A DNA stretch of 64,000 nt, taken from positions 2,046,001 through 2,110,000 of the forward strand of contig NC_014376.1 in NCBI RefSeq assembly GCF_000144625.1. The letters run 5' to 3'. This DNA is from [Clostridium] saccharolyticum WM1 (GTDB lineage Bacteria; Bacillota; Clostridia; Lachnospirales; Lachnospiraceae). Each line of letters starts with the position of its first letter. Positions within the stretch are counted from its first letter, which is position 1. This document shows positions 36,442-45,238 of the stretch, one piece after another. Below the pieces are notes generated by a model. The model searched no databases and had not been told where the DNA came from. It saw nothing but the letters and a program-made list of their open reading frames with translations. The translations under genes and the position numbers were made by a program.

Positions 36442-37794
36442 ATGAGATTAAAACGGGTTTTAGCTATTGTTTTAGCAGCTGGTATGGCTTGCGCATCTCT
36501 TACAGCATGCGGCAGCAAGACTGCAGAAAGCAGTGCTGCAGATACATCTGGAGCAACAACTGCTGCAGATACAACAAAGGCAGACGATAAAAAAGAAGGC
36601 TCAGGTGAGAAGAAGGTTCTTTCCGTTACCACATGGGACTATGATTCATCACCTCAGTTCCAGGCAGTCGTTGACGCTTATATGAAAGAGAATCCAAATG
36701 TAGAGATCAAGGTTATTGACACATCGGCCGATGAGTATAACAATTCCTTGGGAATCAGCTTATCTGCTGCACAGCCGGATCCGGATATCATCTGGGTAAA
36801 GGACATGGGCTCCATGCTTCAGATGGCAGATAAGAAGCAGCTTCTTCCTCTGGATGATTTCATGAAGAAGGACAGCTTTGATACATCTGTTTACAACGGT
36901 GCGGCTGAACAGCTTCAGTACAATGGAGTTACCTATGGACTTCCATATCGTTCCGACTGGTATGTTCTGTATTATAATAAGGATCTTTTTGATGCCGCAG
37001 GCGTTGCTTATCCTTCCAATGACATGACCTGGGATGAGTATAATGAACTGGCAGCTAAGATGACCTCTGGAGAAGGCAGCTCAAAGGTATATGGAGGACA
37101 TAATCATACCTGGCAGGCGCTTGTAACAAACTGGGCCGTACAGGATGGCAAGCACACAGTTGTTGATAAGGATTATTCCTTCTTAAAGCCATGGTATGAA
37201 TCAGCTCTTTCCTTACAGGATAATGGATATATTCAGGATTACTCTACTTTAAAGACAGCAAATATCCATTACTCTTCCGTATTTAAAAATCAGCAGTGCG
37301 CTATGATGCCTATGGGAACCTGGTTTATTTCAACCATGATCCAGTCCCGTGCATCAGATGAAACATCCTTTAACTGGGGCATTGCAAGGATTCCTCATCC
37401 GGCTGATACAGAAACCGGTTATACGGTAGGAGCTCTTACACCCCTTGGTATCAGTGCTTACACTGATGAACCTGACTTATCCTGGGATTTCGTGAAGTTC
37501 GCAACCAGCAAAGAGGCAGCAAATATCCTGGCTGAACAGGGCGTATTTACCGGTATCCAGACAGAGGAATCCTTAAAGACCATCGCTTCCGCACAGTTTT
37601 TCCCGGAAGGAGAGTCAAATATTGAAGCACTGTCTTATACCCATTACTCATTTGACCGTCCTTTAGATCCACAGATCGAAGAGATTCGTAAAGTACTGGA
37701 TGAAGTTCATGAAATGATCATGATTAAGCAGTATACCGTTGATCAGGGGATTGAAGAACTGAACAAACGAGTTGCGGAAATCAAAGGCTGGTAA
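36442..37794 (+). CDS. Oligosaccharide-binding lipoprotein (family 1)
   Basis: A 450-residue extracellular binding protein. Signal peptide with lipobox LTAC (Cys23), a Ser/Ala/Thr/Asp linker to about residue 52, then an SBP_bac_1 domain (LSVTTWDYDSSPQFQAVVDAYMKENPNVEIKV). It is the receptor of a CUT1 transporter whose permeases follow. The GH88 and sulfatase genes downstream imply that the ligand is a sulfated, unsaturated glycosaminoglycan fragment. The terminator after it should make it more abundant than the permeases. Confidence 0.92.
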   Translation: MRLKRVLAIVLAAGMACASLTACGSKTAESSAADTSGATTAADTTKADDKKEGSGEKKVLSVTTWDYDSSPQFQAVVDAYMKENPNVEIKVIDTSADEYNNSLGISLSAAQPDPDIIWVKDMGSMLQMADKKQLLPLDDFMKKDSFDTSVYNGAAEQLQYNGVTYGLPYRSDWYVLYYNKDLFDAAGVAYPSNDMTWDEYNELAAKMTSGEGSSKVYGGHNHTWQALVTNWAVQDGKHTVVDKDYSFLKPWYESALSLQDNGYIQDYSTLKTANIHYSSVFKNQQCAMMPMGTWFISTMIQSRASDETSFNWGIARIPHPADTETGYTVGALTPLGISAYTDEPDLSWDFVKFATSKEAANILAEQGVFTGIQTEESLKTIASAQFFPEGESNIEALSYTHYSFDRPLDPQIEEIRKVLDEVHEMIMIKQYTVDQGIEELNKRVAEIKGW

Positions 37795-37813
37795 AATATA
37801 ATTGATTGCCCGG

Positions 37814-37853
37814 AGAGCGCCTTTTCTAAAAACACAGCAAGGCGCTCTTTTTG
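37814..37853 (+). terminator. Intra-operon terminator after the binding-protein gene
   Basis: Perfect 10-bp stem AGAGCGCCTT (37814-37823) with AAGGCGCTCT (37839-37848), then T-run to 37852. Placed between the binding protein and permeases, it likely allows partial read-through. Confidence 0.88.
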
Positions 37854-37888
37854 TGGCAAAAAGCAGGTGAAAAGGAGGTAAATCCTGT

Positions 37889-38806
37889 ATGAAGGAAGTT
37901 AAAAAGACACTGACGTCACATCAGAAGAAGGCAATCCGAAGTAACCTGATCGGTTATTCCTTTATTCTGCCCAATTTAATCGGGTACGCAATTTTCGTAT
38001 TCATTCCCGTGATCTTTTCTTTTATTTTAAGTGTTATGAAGTGGGATGGCTCTCAGGCTCCCATGGAGTTCGTAGGATTACAAAATTTTGCTCAGATTTT
38101 TAGTGACAGGATATTTGTTCAATCGTTTGTTCACACCATTCAATATGCACTGCTTACGGTATTCCCGACCTTGGTGTTTGCACTTTTACTGGCAGTTCTC
38201 TTGAATCATAAACTGAAGGGAATCGCAATTTTCCGTACTGCGCTGTATTTCCCATACATTGCTTCTATTGTAGCAGTTGGTGCAGTGTGGAATATGCTGT
38301 TTCAGCCGGATTTTGGACCAATCAATGAATTTTTAAAATTCATCGGAATTTCCAAGCCCCCCAGATGGGTCGTTGATGTGAAATGGGCTATGGTGGCCAT
38401 TTCCGTGGTAAGTATATGGAAATATATGGGATACTATATGATCGTGTATCTGGCAGCCCTTCAGGGAATCTCTGGTTCTCTTTATGAAGCTGCAGGTATT
38501 GACGGGGCCAACGGGTTTCAGAAGCTTCGGTACATTACCATTCCCATGCTGACACCAACCACATTCTTCGTTTTGATCATGCTGACCATCCAGTGCTTTA
38601 AGGTATTTGACCTTGTATATGTAATGACAGGCGGAGGTCCGGGCAATGCCACCAAAACTCTGGTCAATTATATTTATGAAAAAGCATTTACCACATGGCA
38701 GTTCGGACCGGCAAGCGCGGGAGCTATTGTTCTGTTTTCCGTAGTACTTGTGATCACCCTGATCCAGTTTGCAGGTGAAAAGAAGTGGTCTAAGGATTTG
38801 ATGTAA
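37889..38806 (+). CDS. Sugar ABC transporter permease (UgpA/MsmF type)
   Basis: A 305-residue membrane protein with six segments and the EAA loop EAAGIDGANGFQKLRYITIP that contacts the ATPase. First of a permease pair in a CUT1 uptake system. No ATPase gene is nearby; such systems normally share a multitask ATPase (MsmX/MsmK) encoded elsewhere. AAAGGAGG precedes the ATG. Confidence 0.92.
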   Translation: MKEVKKTLTSHQKKAIRSNLIGYSFILPNLIGYAIFVFIPVIFSFILSVMKWDGSQAPMEFVGLQNFAQIFSDRIFVQSFVHTIQYALLTVFPTLVFALLLAVLLNHKLKGIAIFRTALYFPYIASIVAVGAVWNMLFQPDFGPINEFLKFIGISKPPRWVVDVKWAMVAISVVSIWKYMGYYMIVYLAALQGISGSLYEAAGIDGANGFQKLRYITIPMLTPTTFFVLIMLTIQCFKVFDLVYVMTGGGPGNATKTLVNYIYEKAFTTWQFGPASAGAIVLFSVVLVITLIQFAGEKKWSKDLM

Positions 38807-38818
38807 GGAGGGAAAGCG

Positions 38819-39646
38819 ATGAGAACAAAAACAAAGGATTTAAAGATACTTCTGTATCTGGGATTGATTGCTTTATCCCTTTTCATGCTGGTGCCCTTTT
38901 ACTGGATGGTAATTTCTTCTTTAAAGCTTAATAAAGATGTATTTTCCATACCAATGAAATGGTGGCCGGATACGATGCATTGGGAGAACTACAAGATCAT
39001 CTGGAAGAAGCTGCCACTAGTGACCTTCTTTTTCAATACCGCCAAGCTGACGGTCATCACGACCATTATTCAGTTGTGCACCAGCTGTTTTGCTGCTTAC
39101 GGTTTCACAAAGACGCGTTTTAAAGGCAGGGATTTCATCTTCCTTATGTATGTTACCACCATAGCCGTTCCATGGCAGGTATACATGGTTCCCCAGTTTA
39201 TTCTGGTTTCCAAGCTTGGCCTTAACGACACTCATTTAGGACTGATCCTGATGCAGGCCTTTTCCGCATTCGGCGTGTTTTTGATCCGTCAGTTTTATAT
39301 CAGTATCCCGGATGAATTATGTGAAGCAGCCAGGATCGATGGATTAAATGAGTACGGAATATTTGGAAAAATCGTGTTTCCTCTTGGTAAGCCTGCAATG
39401 GCAACATTGACCATCTTTACGTTCACCAATGTATGGAATGATTTCATGGGACCATTGATCTACTTAAAGACTAAGGAATTAAAAACGATCCAGTTGGGTA
39501 TCCGGATGTTTATATCCCAGTTCGGAGCGGATTACGCATGGATCATGGCTGCTTCTGTTTGTTCCCTGATCCCGGTCATTATTGTGTTTTTAAGCTGCCA
39601 GAAGTTCTTTGTTGAGGGCGTTGCAGCCAGTGGAATCAAGGGTTAA
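38819..39646 (+). CDS. Sugar ABC transporter permease (UgpE/MsmG type)
   Basis: A 275-residue membrane protein with six segments; EAA loop EAARIDGLNEYGIFGKIVFP. It pairs with the preceding permease. AAGGAGGG lies before the ATG, 12 bases after the previous stop. Two repeat elements separate it from the GH88 gene. Confidence 0.92.
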   Translation: MRTKTKDLKILLYLGLIALSLFMLVPFYWMVISSLKLNKDVFSIPMKWWPDTMHWENYKIIWKKLPLVTFFFNTAKLTVITTIIQLCTSCFAAYGFTKTRFKGRDFIFLMYVTTIAVPWQVYMVPQFILVSKLGLNDTHLGLILMQAFSAFGVFLIRQFYISIPDELCEAARIDGLNEYGIFGKIVFPLGKPAMATLTIFTFTNVWNDFMGPLIYLKTKELKTIQLGIRMFISQFGADYAWIMAASVCSLIPVIIVFLSCQKFFVEGVAASGIKG

Positions 39647-39659
39647 CCGGAAACAGAAA

Positions 39660-39760
39660 GGAATACCTGCAGGAATACCTTGATGTCCCCAATATGGACA
39701 TAGGAGGAAATACCCTGGGGGTAAGCCGATATGTTCTGAAATATGGACAATAGTAGGAAA
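39660..39760 (+). repeat. Two-hairpin repeats, copies C1 and C2 (permease-GH88 junction)
   Basis: C1 (39660-39705): CC-TGCA-GG and ATGTCC/GGACAT with 7-base loop. C2 (39706-39755): TACCC-TGG-GGGTA and TGTTC/GGACA (one G-T pair). Both begin GGAA, like copies A and B. The closing GGAAA plus GGGG at 39756-39764 forms the ribosome site of the GH88 gene. Confidence 0.82.
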
Positions 39761-39771
39761 GGGGATGCATT

Positions 39772-40950
39772 ATGGCACAGACATTGGAACAAATAAAAAC
39801 CTATCCTGGAATGGAAGAGAGTATGGTACAACAGGCTCTTGATGATGCGGTAGCGATTGTTAAAAAAAACCTTACGAAATTTACAGATAAATTCCAGTCT
39901 TCCAACAGTTTCGGCGGATTTTATGAGGAAACAGAAAATGTGGAATGGACGACAGGATTTTGGACAGGAGTGATCTGGCTGGCATACGAGCATACCGGTG
40001 ATGAAGCATTCCGGAAAGCCGCAGAAGTACAGGTGGAAAGTTTCCTTAACAGAATTGAAAATAAAATTGATGTAAACCACCATGACATGGGATTTTTATA
40101 CAGCTTGTCCTGCGTAGCGGCCTATAAGCTGACCGGCAATGAACATGCGAAAAAAGCGGCTCTTCTGGCAGCGGATCATTTGGCAGAACGTTACAGAGAA
40201 AAAGGCAGATTTCTCCAGGCGTGGGGAAATCCTGGCGAACCCAAGGAATACCGTCTGATTATTGACTGCCTGTTAAACCTTCCTCTGCTTTACTGGGCAA
40301 CGGAAGTGACGGGGGATCCTTCTTATGAAGAAAAGGCTGAGAACCACATAAAAACCGCCATGAAATGCATTCTGCGGCCGGATCATTCCACTTACCATAC
40401 CCATTTCTTTGATGTGGAAACAGGGGACCCGACTTATGGTGTTACCCATCAGGGGAACCGCAATGGTTCTGCGTGGGCCAGAGGCCAGGCATGGGGCATT
40501 TACGGCGTCGCTTTAAGCTATCGGTATTTAAAAAATACAGAATACATGGATCTGTTTTGCAGCATAACTGATTATTTTATCAAACACCTTCCGGAAGATC
40601 TTGTTCCTTACTGGGATTTTGACTTTGATACGGGTAGTACAGAGCCGAGAGATTCTTCTGCTTCTGCCATTGCTGTATGCGGTATCCTGGAAATGGCAAA
40701 ATATCTGGATAAAGATAAGGCTATGGTATACTTAGATGCAGCCGACCGGATGTTGCGGGCCCTGGTGGATCATTGCGCCAACAAGAATTATCAAAAATCC
40801 AATGGATTGCTGCTCCACGGTACCTATGCCAGGGATTCCAAAGAAAATACCTGTACCAACCGGGGAGTAGATGAGTGCAATACCTGGGGCGATTATTTTT
40901 ACATGGAAGCGCTTACCAGGCTTTCCGGGGACTGGGAGCTGTACTGGTAG
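39772..40950 (+). CDS. Unsaturated glucuronyl hydrolase (GH88)
   Basis: A 392-residue alpha/alpha-barrel enzyme that removes the 4,5-unsaturated uronic acid from oligosaccharides made by polysaccharide lyases acting on hyaluronan, chondroitin or heparin. The two catalytic Asp are visible: HHDMGFLYS (Asp105) and LIIDCLLNLPLL (Asp165); also WARGQAWGIYG. No signal peptide, so it acts in the cytoplasm on imported fragments. It is co-oriented with the sulfatase 30 bases downstream. Confidence 0.93.
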   Translation: MAQTLEQIKTYPGMEESMVQQALDDAVAIVKKNLTKFTDKFQSSNSFGGFYEETENVEWTTGFWTGVIWLAYEHTGDEAFRKAAEVQVESFLNRIENKIDVNHHDMGFLYSLSCVAAYKLTGNEHAKKAALLAADHLAERYREKGRFLQAWGNPGEPKEYRLIIDCLLNLPLLYWATEVTGDPSYEEKAENHIKTAMKCILRPDHSTYHTHFFDVETGDPTYGVTHQGNRNGSAWARGQAWGIYGVALSYRYLKNTEYMDLFCSITDYFIKHLPEDLVPYWDFDFDTGSTEPRDSSASAIAVCGILEMAKYLDKDKAMVYLDAADRMLRALVDHCANKNYQKSNGLLLHGTYARDSKENTCTNRGVDECNTWGDYFYMEALTRLSGDWELYW

Positions 40951-40980
40951 GATCTGCTGAAAAAATAAGGAGAAAAAAGA

Positions 40981-42369
40981 ATGAAAACGAATCTGCTGTA
41001 TGTTTTTGCTGACCAGTGGCGTTATCACGCCATGGGATTTATGAACATGGATCAGGTGGTGACTCCAAACATTGACTCCTTTGCCCAGGAGAGCATGAGA
41101 TTTACCAATGCTTACAGTACGTACCCCTTATGTTCTCCTCACAGAGCTTCCCTTATGACAGGGAAATATCCTTTCCGCGCTGGAATGTGGACCAATTGCA
41201 AAATAGGATTGGAAGAGAAGGTCATGCTAAGGCCCCAGGAGGTATGTATCGGAGATATACTGAAAACCGAAGGCTATCTTACGGGTTATATTGGAAAATG
41301 GCATTTGGATGCATCAGAGCTTAACTTCACATCCAGTCCGAAATCAGGGGCAAAAGACTGGGATGCTTATACTCCTCCTGGAGAAAGAAGGCATGGATTT
41401 GATTACTGGCTGTCCTATGGAGCCTGGGATGATCACTTGGATCCCCATTACTGGCAGGATGATGAAAGGCAGATAAAGCCCGGAAAATGGTCTGCGGAAT
41501 TTGAGACAGATAAGGCCATTGAATATATGGAATCAAGGAAAGATGAGGATCAGCCTTTTGCCCTGTTCCTATCCTATAATCCCCCCCATCTTCCATATGA
41601 GCTGGTACCTGACCGGTATTATGAGAAGTTTAAGGATTTGGAAATTCAATACCGGGAAAACGTGCCGGAAGAAATGCGGCAAAAAGGAGGGCTTCTAGAA
41701 ACTCAGACAAGGCAATATTATGCTGCAGTTTACGGAATCGATGAGCAGTTTGGAAGGGTCCTCCAATATTTAAAAGATCATAACATGGAGGAGAATACCA
41801 TTGTCATCCTGTCTGCGGACCATGGAGAAATGCTTGGTTCCCACGGGCTGATGAGTAAAAATATCTGGTATGAGGAATCCGTTCATATTCCACTTATGAT
41901 CCGCCAGAAAGGGAGAATTAAGGCAGTAGAAAATAACAGTATATTTGCAAGCCCGGACCATATGCCAACCATTCTGGAGCTTCTAGAAATTCCTGTTCCC
42001 AAAACCTGCGAGGGCTATGGCCATTCCAGGGGGATGTTCGGAACGGATGAAAATGAGCCAACGAATATGCTGATCTGTTCCTATCCGGGAAGTGCGGATA
42101 TGGTAAAGGCATTTTCTGACAAAGGCCTCAGCCATAAGGCTTATGGATGGAGAGGCATCAAAGACAAGCGATTTACCTATGTCATTTTCAACGGTTATGC
42201 TCCGGGAGAAGGGCAAATGGAATATCTTTATGATAATATAGCAGATCCTTATCAGCTTCATCCGGAAATCTTGGAGCCGGATTGCCAAAGAGCAGAGGTT
42301 TTAGCATACAGGGAAGCCCTTAAAAATTACCTCCTTCAGACGGAAGATCCGTTTTTATGGAATCGGTAG
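40981..42369 (+). CDS. Cysteine-type sulfatase
   Basis: A 462-residue type I sulfatase. The active-site signature is CSPHRASLMTGKYP, with Cys51 as the residue converted to formylglycine. Metal-site residues are seen in FADQ (10-12) and SADHGEMLGSHG. No signal peptide, so desulfation occurs inside the cell. The Cys form needs the anaerobic maturase encoded at 31590 in the same gene cluster. The probable substrate is a sulfated uronic acid-hexosamine disaccharide. AGGAG precedes the ATG. Confidence 0.93.
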   Translation: MKTNLLYVFADQWRYHAMGFMNMDQVVTPNIDSFAQESMRFTNAYSTYPLCSPHRASLMTGKYPFRAGMWTNCKIGLEEKVMLRPQEVCIGDILKTEGYLTGYIGKWHLDASELNFTSSPKSGAKDWDAYTPPGERRHGFDYWLSYGAWDDHLDPHYWQDDERQIKPGKWSAEFETDKAIEYMESRKDEDQPFALFLSYNPPHLPYELVPDRYYEKFKDLEIQYRENVPEEMRQKGGLLETQTRQYYAAVYGIDEQFGRVLQYLKDHNMEENTIVILSADHGEMLGSHGLMSKNIWYEESVHIPLMIRQKGRIKAVENNSIFASPDHMPTILELLEIPVPKTCEGYGHSRGMFGTDENEPTNMLICSYPGSADMVKAFSDKGLSHKAYGWRGIKDKRFTYVIFNGYAPGEGQMEYLYDNIADPYQLHPEILEPDCQRAEVLAYREALKNYLLQTEDPFLWNR

Positions 42370-42440
42370 AAAAAAATGGAATAAGAGGATGCCAAATAAC
42401 TTATCCCAGTCTCGGACTTCATGCCAAGTTAATTTATTTG

Positions 42441-42485
42441 ATAGCACTTAATATTATCTTAGGAATATTAAGTGCTATATTTTTA
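42441..42485 (+). terminator. Terminator of the glycosaminoglycan operon
   Basis: Perfect 15-bp stem (42441-42455 with 42464-42478), 8-base loop, then ATTTTTA. Confidence 0.92.
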
Positions 42486-42495
42486 TGGCTGCATT

Positions 42496-42504
42496 TGCTA
42501 TAAT
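42496..42504 (+). promoter_or_regulatory. Extended -10 promoter of the DUF1232 gene
   Basis: TGCTATAAT, consensus -10 with TGn extension, 43 bases before the start codon and immediately after the preceding terminator. Confidence 0.6.
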
Positions 42505-42546
42505 GAGTCTGCATTAATAAAACAGGGATTGAACGAGGTAGATGAC

Positions 42547-42915
42547 ATGAGTCTAAAAGAAAGAGCGAACCAATTAATAACAGATATACCTGCTATATTT
42601 TTATGTCTGAAAAGCAGGGATACTCCACTGGCAGCTAAAATACTGGCCGGGATAACGGTCGTCTATGCTCTATCTCCTGTTGATTTGATTCCAGATTTCA
42701 TTCCGGTACTGGGTTATTTAGATGATGTCATCCTGTTGCCTGTGCTCATAGCACTGACCGTGAAGCTCATACCCCAAAAGCTTTTTCAACAATTTAAAAA
42801 GGAAGCAAAGGGAATGTGGGAAAATGGAAAAGTGAAGTACTGGTATTATGCAATTCCCATTGTGGCAATATGGCTGTTAATTCTTTGGTTCTTTGTAAAA
42901 GCAATTATTTTTTAA
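42547..42915 (+). CDS. DUF1232 (YkvA-like) membrane protein
   Basis: A 122-residue protein with the DUF1232 core ALSPVDLIPDFIPVLGYLDDVILLP (given here by its pieces AAKILAGITVVYALSP and DLIPDFIPVLGYLDD) and a C-terminal membrane segment (about 97-121). Function of the family is not known. The ATG at 42547 follows GAGG; the frame stays open upstream but crosses the promoter and terminator. Confidence 0.82.
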   Translation: MSLKERANQLITDIPAIFLCLKSRDTPLAAKILAGITVVYALSPVDLIPDFIPVLGYLDDVILLPVLIALTVKLIPQKLFQQFKKEAKGMWENGKVKYWYYAIPIVAIWLLILWFFVKAIIF

Positions 42916-42951
42916 ACATTCAGGGTTTCATCAATGCATTAAATTATAATG

Positions 42952-42980
42952 GGAGGCAGCCGAATAACTCGGCTGCCTCC
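42952..42980. terminator. Shared hairpin between converging genes
   Basis: Perfect 12-bp GC-rich stem GGAGGCAGCCGA (42952-42963) with its complement at 42969-42980. AT-rich flanks rather than a clean T-run; probably terminates both the DUF1232 gene and agrA. Confidence 0.7.
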
Positions 42981-42986
42981 TGGTAA

Positions 42987-43733
42987 TTATGGATGAATGT
43001 TATTTAAAGCCTTCTGTACTTTTCCCATCATACGTATGGATACAGAGTAGGTTTCCCTGTTATTCATGAGAAGCAAAGCGCTTTCCCTGGAATATTTTGT
43101 TACGTGCTTCAGATTTATAATGGTGGAACGGTTGCATTGGCAAAAGTTAGAATTCAGGGTCGTATGGTATTCCTTCAGCGAGCCTGAAATTTGCCGGACT
43201 CCATTTCTGGTGTGAACTGTAAGCTTATGAGAATCGTCACCAGTTGTGATTGCCACAATGTCATTTTGATCCAGGACTAGGGAATCTTTATCAACTTTAA
43301 TGGATAAGAGCCGGTTGGAAGCATCAAGCTGTACTTTGTAATTTCTTTCCGCATTTCGAATACAGGAGCAGATTTGTTCCGGCAAGGTCTCTGCATCATC
43401 TTTAGTTATAAAATCCATTGCCTCCACCTTATAGCGGAAGGTCAGAACGGCCATTTCACTGTGTGTTGTTACAAAAACAACATAACCGCGTGGATCATAT
43501 TTGCGAATTTCCTGAGCTAGTTCAATTCCATTTTTATTTGACTGTAAGTCAATGTCCAGAAAATAAAGTCCGGTAGTACCGGAACGCCTCCGCATGGAAA
43601 GCAATTCTTCCGGTTTTGAAGTCGCACAGTAAAGCTTGGTTTCTGTTGGGTTCATTAATAAATATTTACTTATGATGTCTTCCCAGCGGTTTAGTTGTCT
43701 TGTATCATCTTCACATAAGTAGATATGGATCAT
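42987..43733 (-). CDS. agrA: AgrA-like response regulator (LytTR)
   Basis: A 248-residue regulator: receiver domain with acidic pocket CEDD (7-10) and phospho-acceptor Asp in YFLDIDL (about 60), joined to a LytTR DNA-binding domain (DSLVLDQNDIVAITTGDDSHKL ... CQCNRSTIINLKHV). It is encoded 12 bases after the AgrC kinase on the same strand. It should respond to the peptide made by AgrB/AgrD and act on the divergent promoter region at 45059-45238. Confidence 0.92.
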   Translation of the reverse strand: MIHIYLCEDDTRQLNRWEDIISKYLLMNPTETKLYCATSKPEELLSMRRRSGTTGLYFLDIDLQSNKNGIELAQEIRKYDPRGYVVFVTTHSEMAVLTFRYKVEAMDFITKDDAETLPEQICSCIRNAERNYKVQLDASNRLLSIKVDKDSLVLDQNDIVAITTGDDSHKLTVHTRNGVRQISGSLKEYHTTLNSNFCQCNRSTIINLKHVTKYSRESALLLMNNRETYSVSIRMMGKVQKALNNIHP

Positions 43734-43744
43734 TTTTGTACTCC

Positions 43745-45058
43745 TTATGAACCATTATGTATTAGGATTAATTCCTGTGTGAAATAAGGTTCTTCATATG
43801 TGGTATTCCAAATGGCATTTTCATAGCTTTTTAAAATTACATCTACATTAAAGAGACCAATACCTCTATTTTCTCCTTTTGTAGAAATATCATGGCTTCG
43901 AAGTTCTGATATGGCATAGGTTGGTGGCAGAGCGGTATTTTGTATAATAAGATAGAGATCCCTCCCTTTGTAAAACATACAGAAACGTACTTCTTTTTCT
44001 TCTGTTTCCATGGCAGCTTCCATGGCATTATCTAAAAATATTCCTAAGATCCGGGAAAGATCCAGACAATCCATGTTTAAAGCATTTATTGGTTCAGTAA
44101 GTTCTATTTCCGCTTTGATACCTATCTCCATCATGTAGACGAATTTGGAGGAGAGTAAGCTTTTTAACGCGGTATTCTTTATATTGGAGAGATTTCCTAA
44201 CTTGGTATCTGATTCTGTAAAAGCACGGCTGATGGGGAGGATTCTTTCTCCATAATATTCCTTTAGTCCATCCATATCATTTTCTTTCAGAAATCCTGAC
44301 ATAGTAATAAGTATGTTCATGTAATCGTGCTTGAATTTACGCATAATGCCGTAAGACTTTTCTAGACGCTTCGTGTAGACACGAAGATTTTCAAATTGTG
44401 CCATGCGGTGCTTATAAGCCTGTTCTCCCATGGTAACTTTATAAACGGAATACATGAGAAAGACCGTGATTAAGAACAATAATAGAAAAATAATTCCATT
44501 TATTGCGATGACTCCATAATTATAACCAAGGCGTTCCCCATATGAAAAATTAAAAATATAAAAGAACACCAACAGAAAAAGATCAATAAAAATAGCTTTC
44601 AGCAGATGATTGTTGGTTAAATATTTTGCTATATTTAATTTTTTATGAAAATAATAGCCAATAAGCTTGGTTGTAGTTCCGCAGAACATACAGTAAACGC
44701 ATGAAAAGGTAACGAGTAACAAATGGTGAGTTAGTAAAGCTTCCATATCCATTTTAAAAATGAAACCAGCTATCCACATAAACAGGTAATTAAATGTGAT
44801 TGTATAAAGATATCCAAATAAATAGCAGGATAGACTTAAATACTGATTATTAGTAAAAAAGTAGATTAAAAGTATGATTCCTAAAAAAGTAATAAATGTA
44901 CTGGCCTGTCCAAATATTCGATTAAAAAGAAAAATGGTACTAAAGGCATATAAAAATATAATAACTCGTTTAAGAATTGTCAACTTATTAGGAAGCAAAT
45001 GTACACAAAAAAAGTAAACACATAAGGCTCCTGTAAGTGTATAAATAAAATAAATCAT
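43745..45058 (-). CDS. agrC: AgrC-like peptide-sensing histidine kinase
   Basis: A 437-residue kinase. Residues 1-208 form six to seven membrane segments, the receptor for a cyclic peptide; the cytoplasmic part has the phospho-acceptor motif RKFKHDYMNIL (His244) and a GHKL ATPase (ILGIFLDNAMEAAME, RGIGLFNVDVI). Divergent from agrB. Its first 208 residues are about three-quarters identical to the truncated gene at 46921. Confidence 0.93.
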   Translation of the reverse strand: MIYFIYTLTGALCVYFFCVHLLPNKLTILKRVIIFLYAFSTIFLFNRIFGQASTFITFLGIILLIYFFTNNQYLSLSCYLFGYLYTITFNYLFMWIAGFIFKMDMEALLTHHLLLVTFSCVYCMFCGTTTKLIGYYFHKKLNIAKYLTNNHLLKAIFIDLFLLVFFYIFNFSYGERLGYNYGVIAINGIIFLLLFLITVFLMYSVYKVTMGEQAYKHRMAQFENLRVYTKRLEKSYGIMRKFKHDYMNILITMSGFLKENDMDGLKEYYGERILPISRAFTESDTKLGNLSNIKNTALKSLLSSKFVYMMEIGIKAEIELTEPINALNMDCLDLSRILGIFLDNAMEAAMETEEKEVRFCMFYKGRDLYLIIQNTALPPTYAISELRSHDISTKGENRGIGLFNVDVILKSYENAIWNTTYEEPYFTQELILIHNGS

Positions 45059-45238
45059 GATATATCTCCTCGCCAGTAGATGTATGAATATATTTTACAT
45101 TGTTGTAATTAGAAAGTAAAGGAAATTGTATAAAAAGTAGGTTCATTTTACGCTTAGGAAGAAAAATACAACGGAAATTGAAAAAATATACTGCTGATCA
45201 AAGGATATGGTAATATATGGTCAAATGGTGGTGATAAA
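45059..45238. promoter_or_regulatory. Divergent agr control region
   Basis: 180 AT-rich bases between agrC and agrB. It is clearly homologous to 47560-47742, the same region of the decayed second locus, including CTCCTCGCCAGTAGAT near the agrC start and GGTGGTGATAAAATGAG at the agrB start. AgrA sites should lie here, but I cannot point to a matching direct repeat with confidence. Confidence 0.7.
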
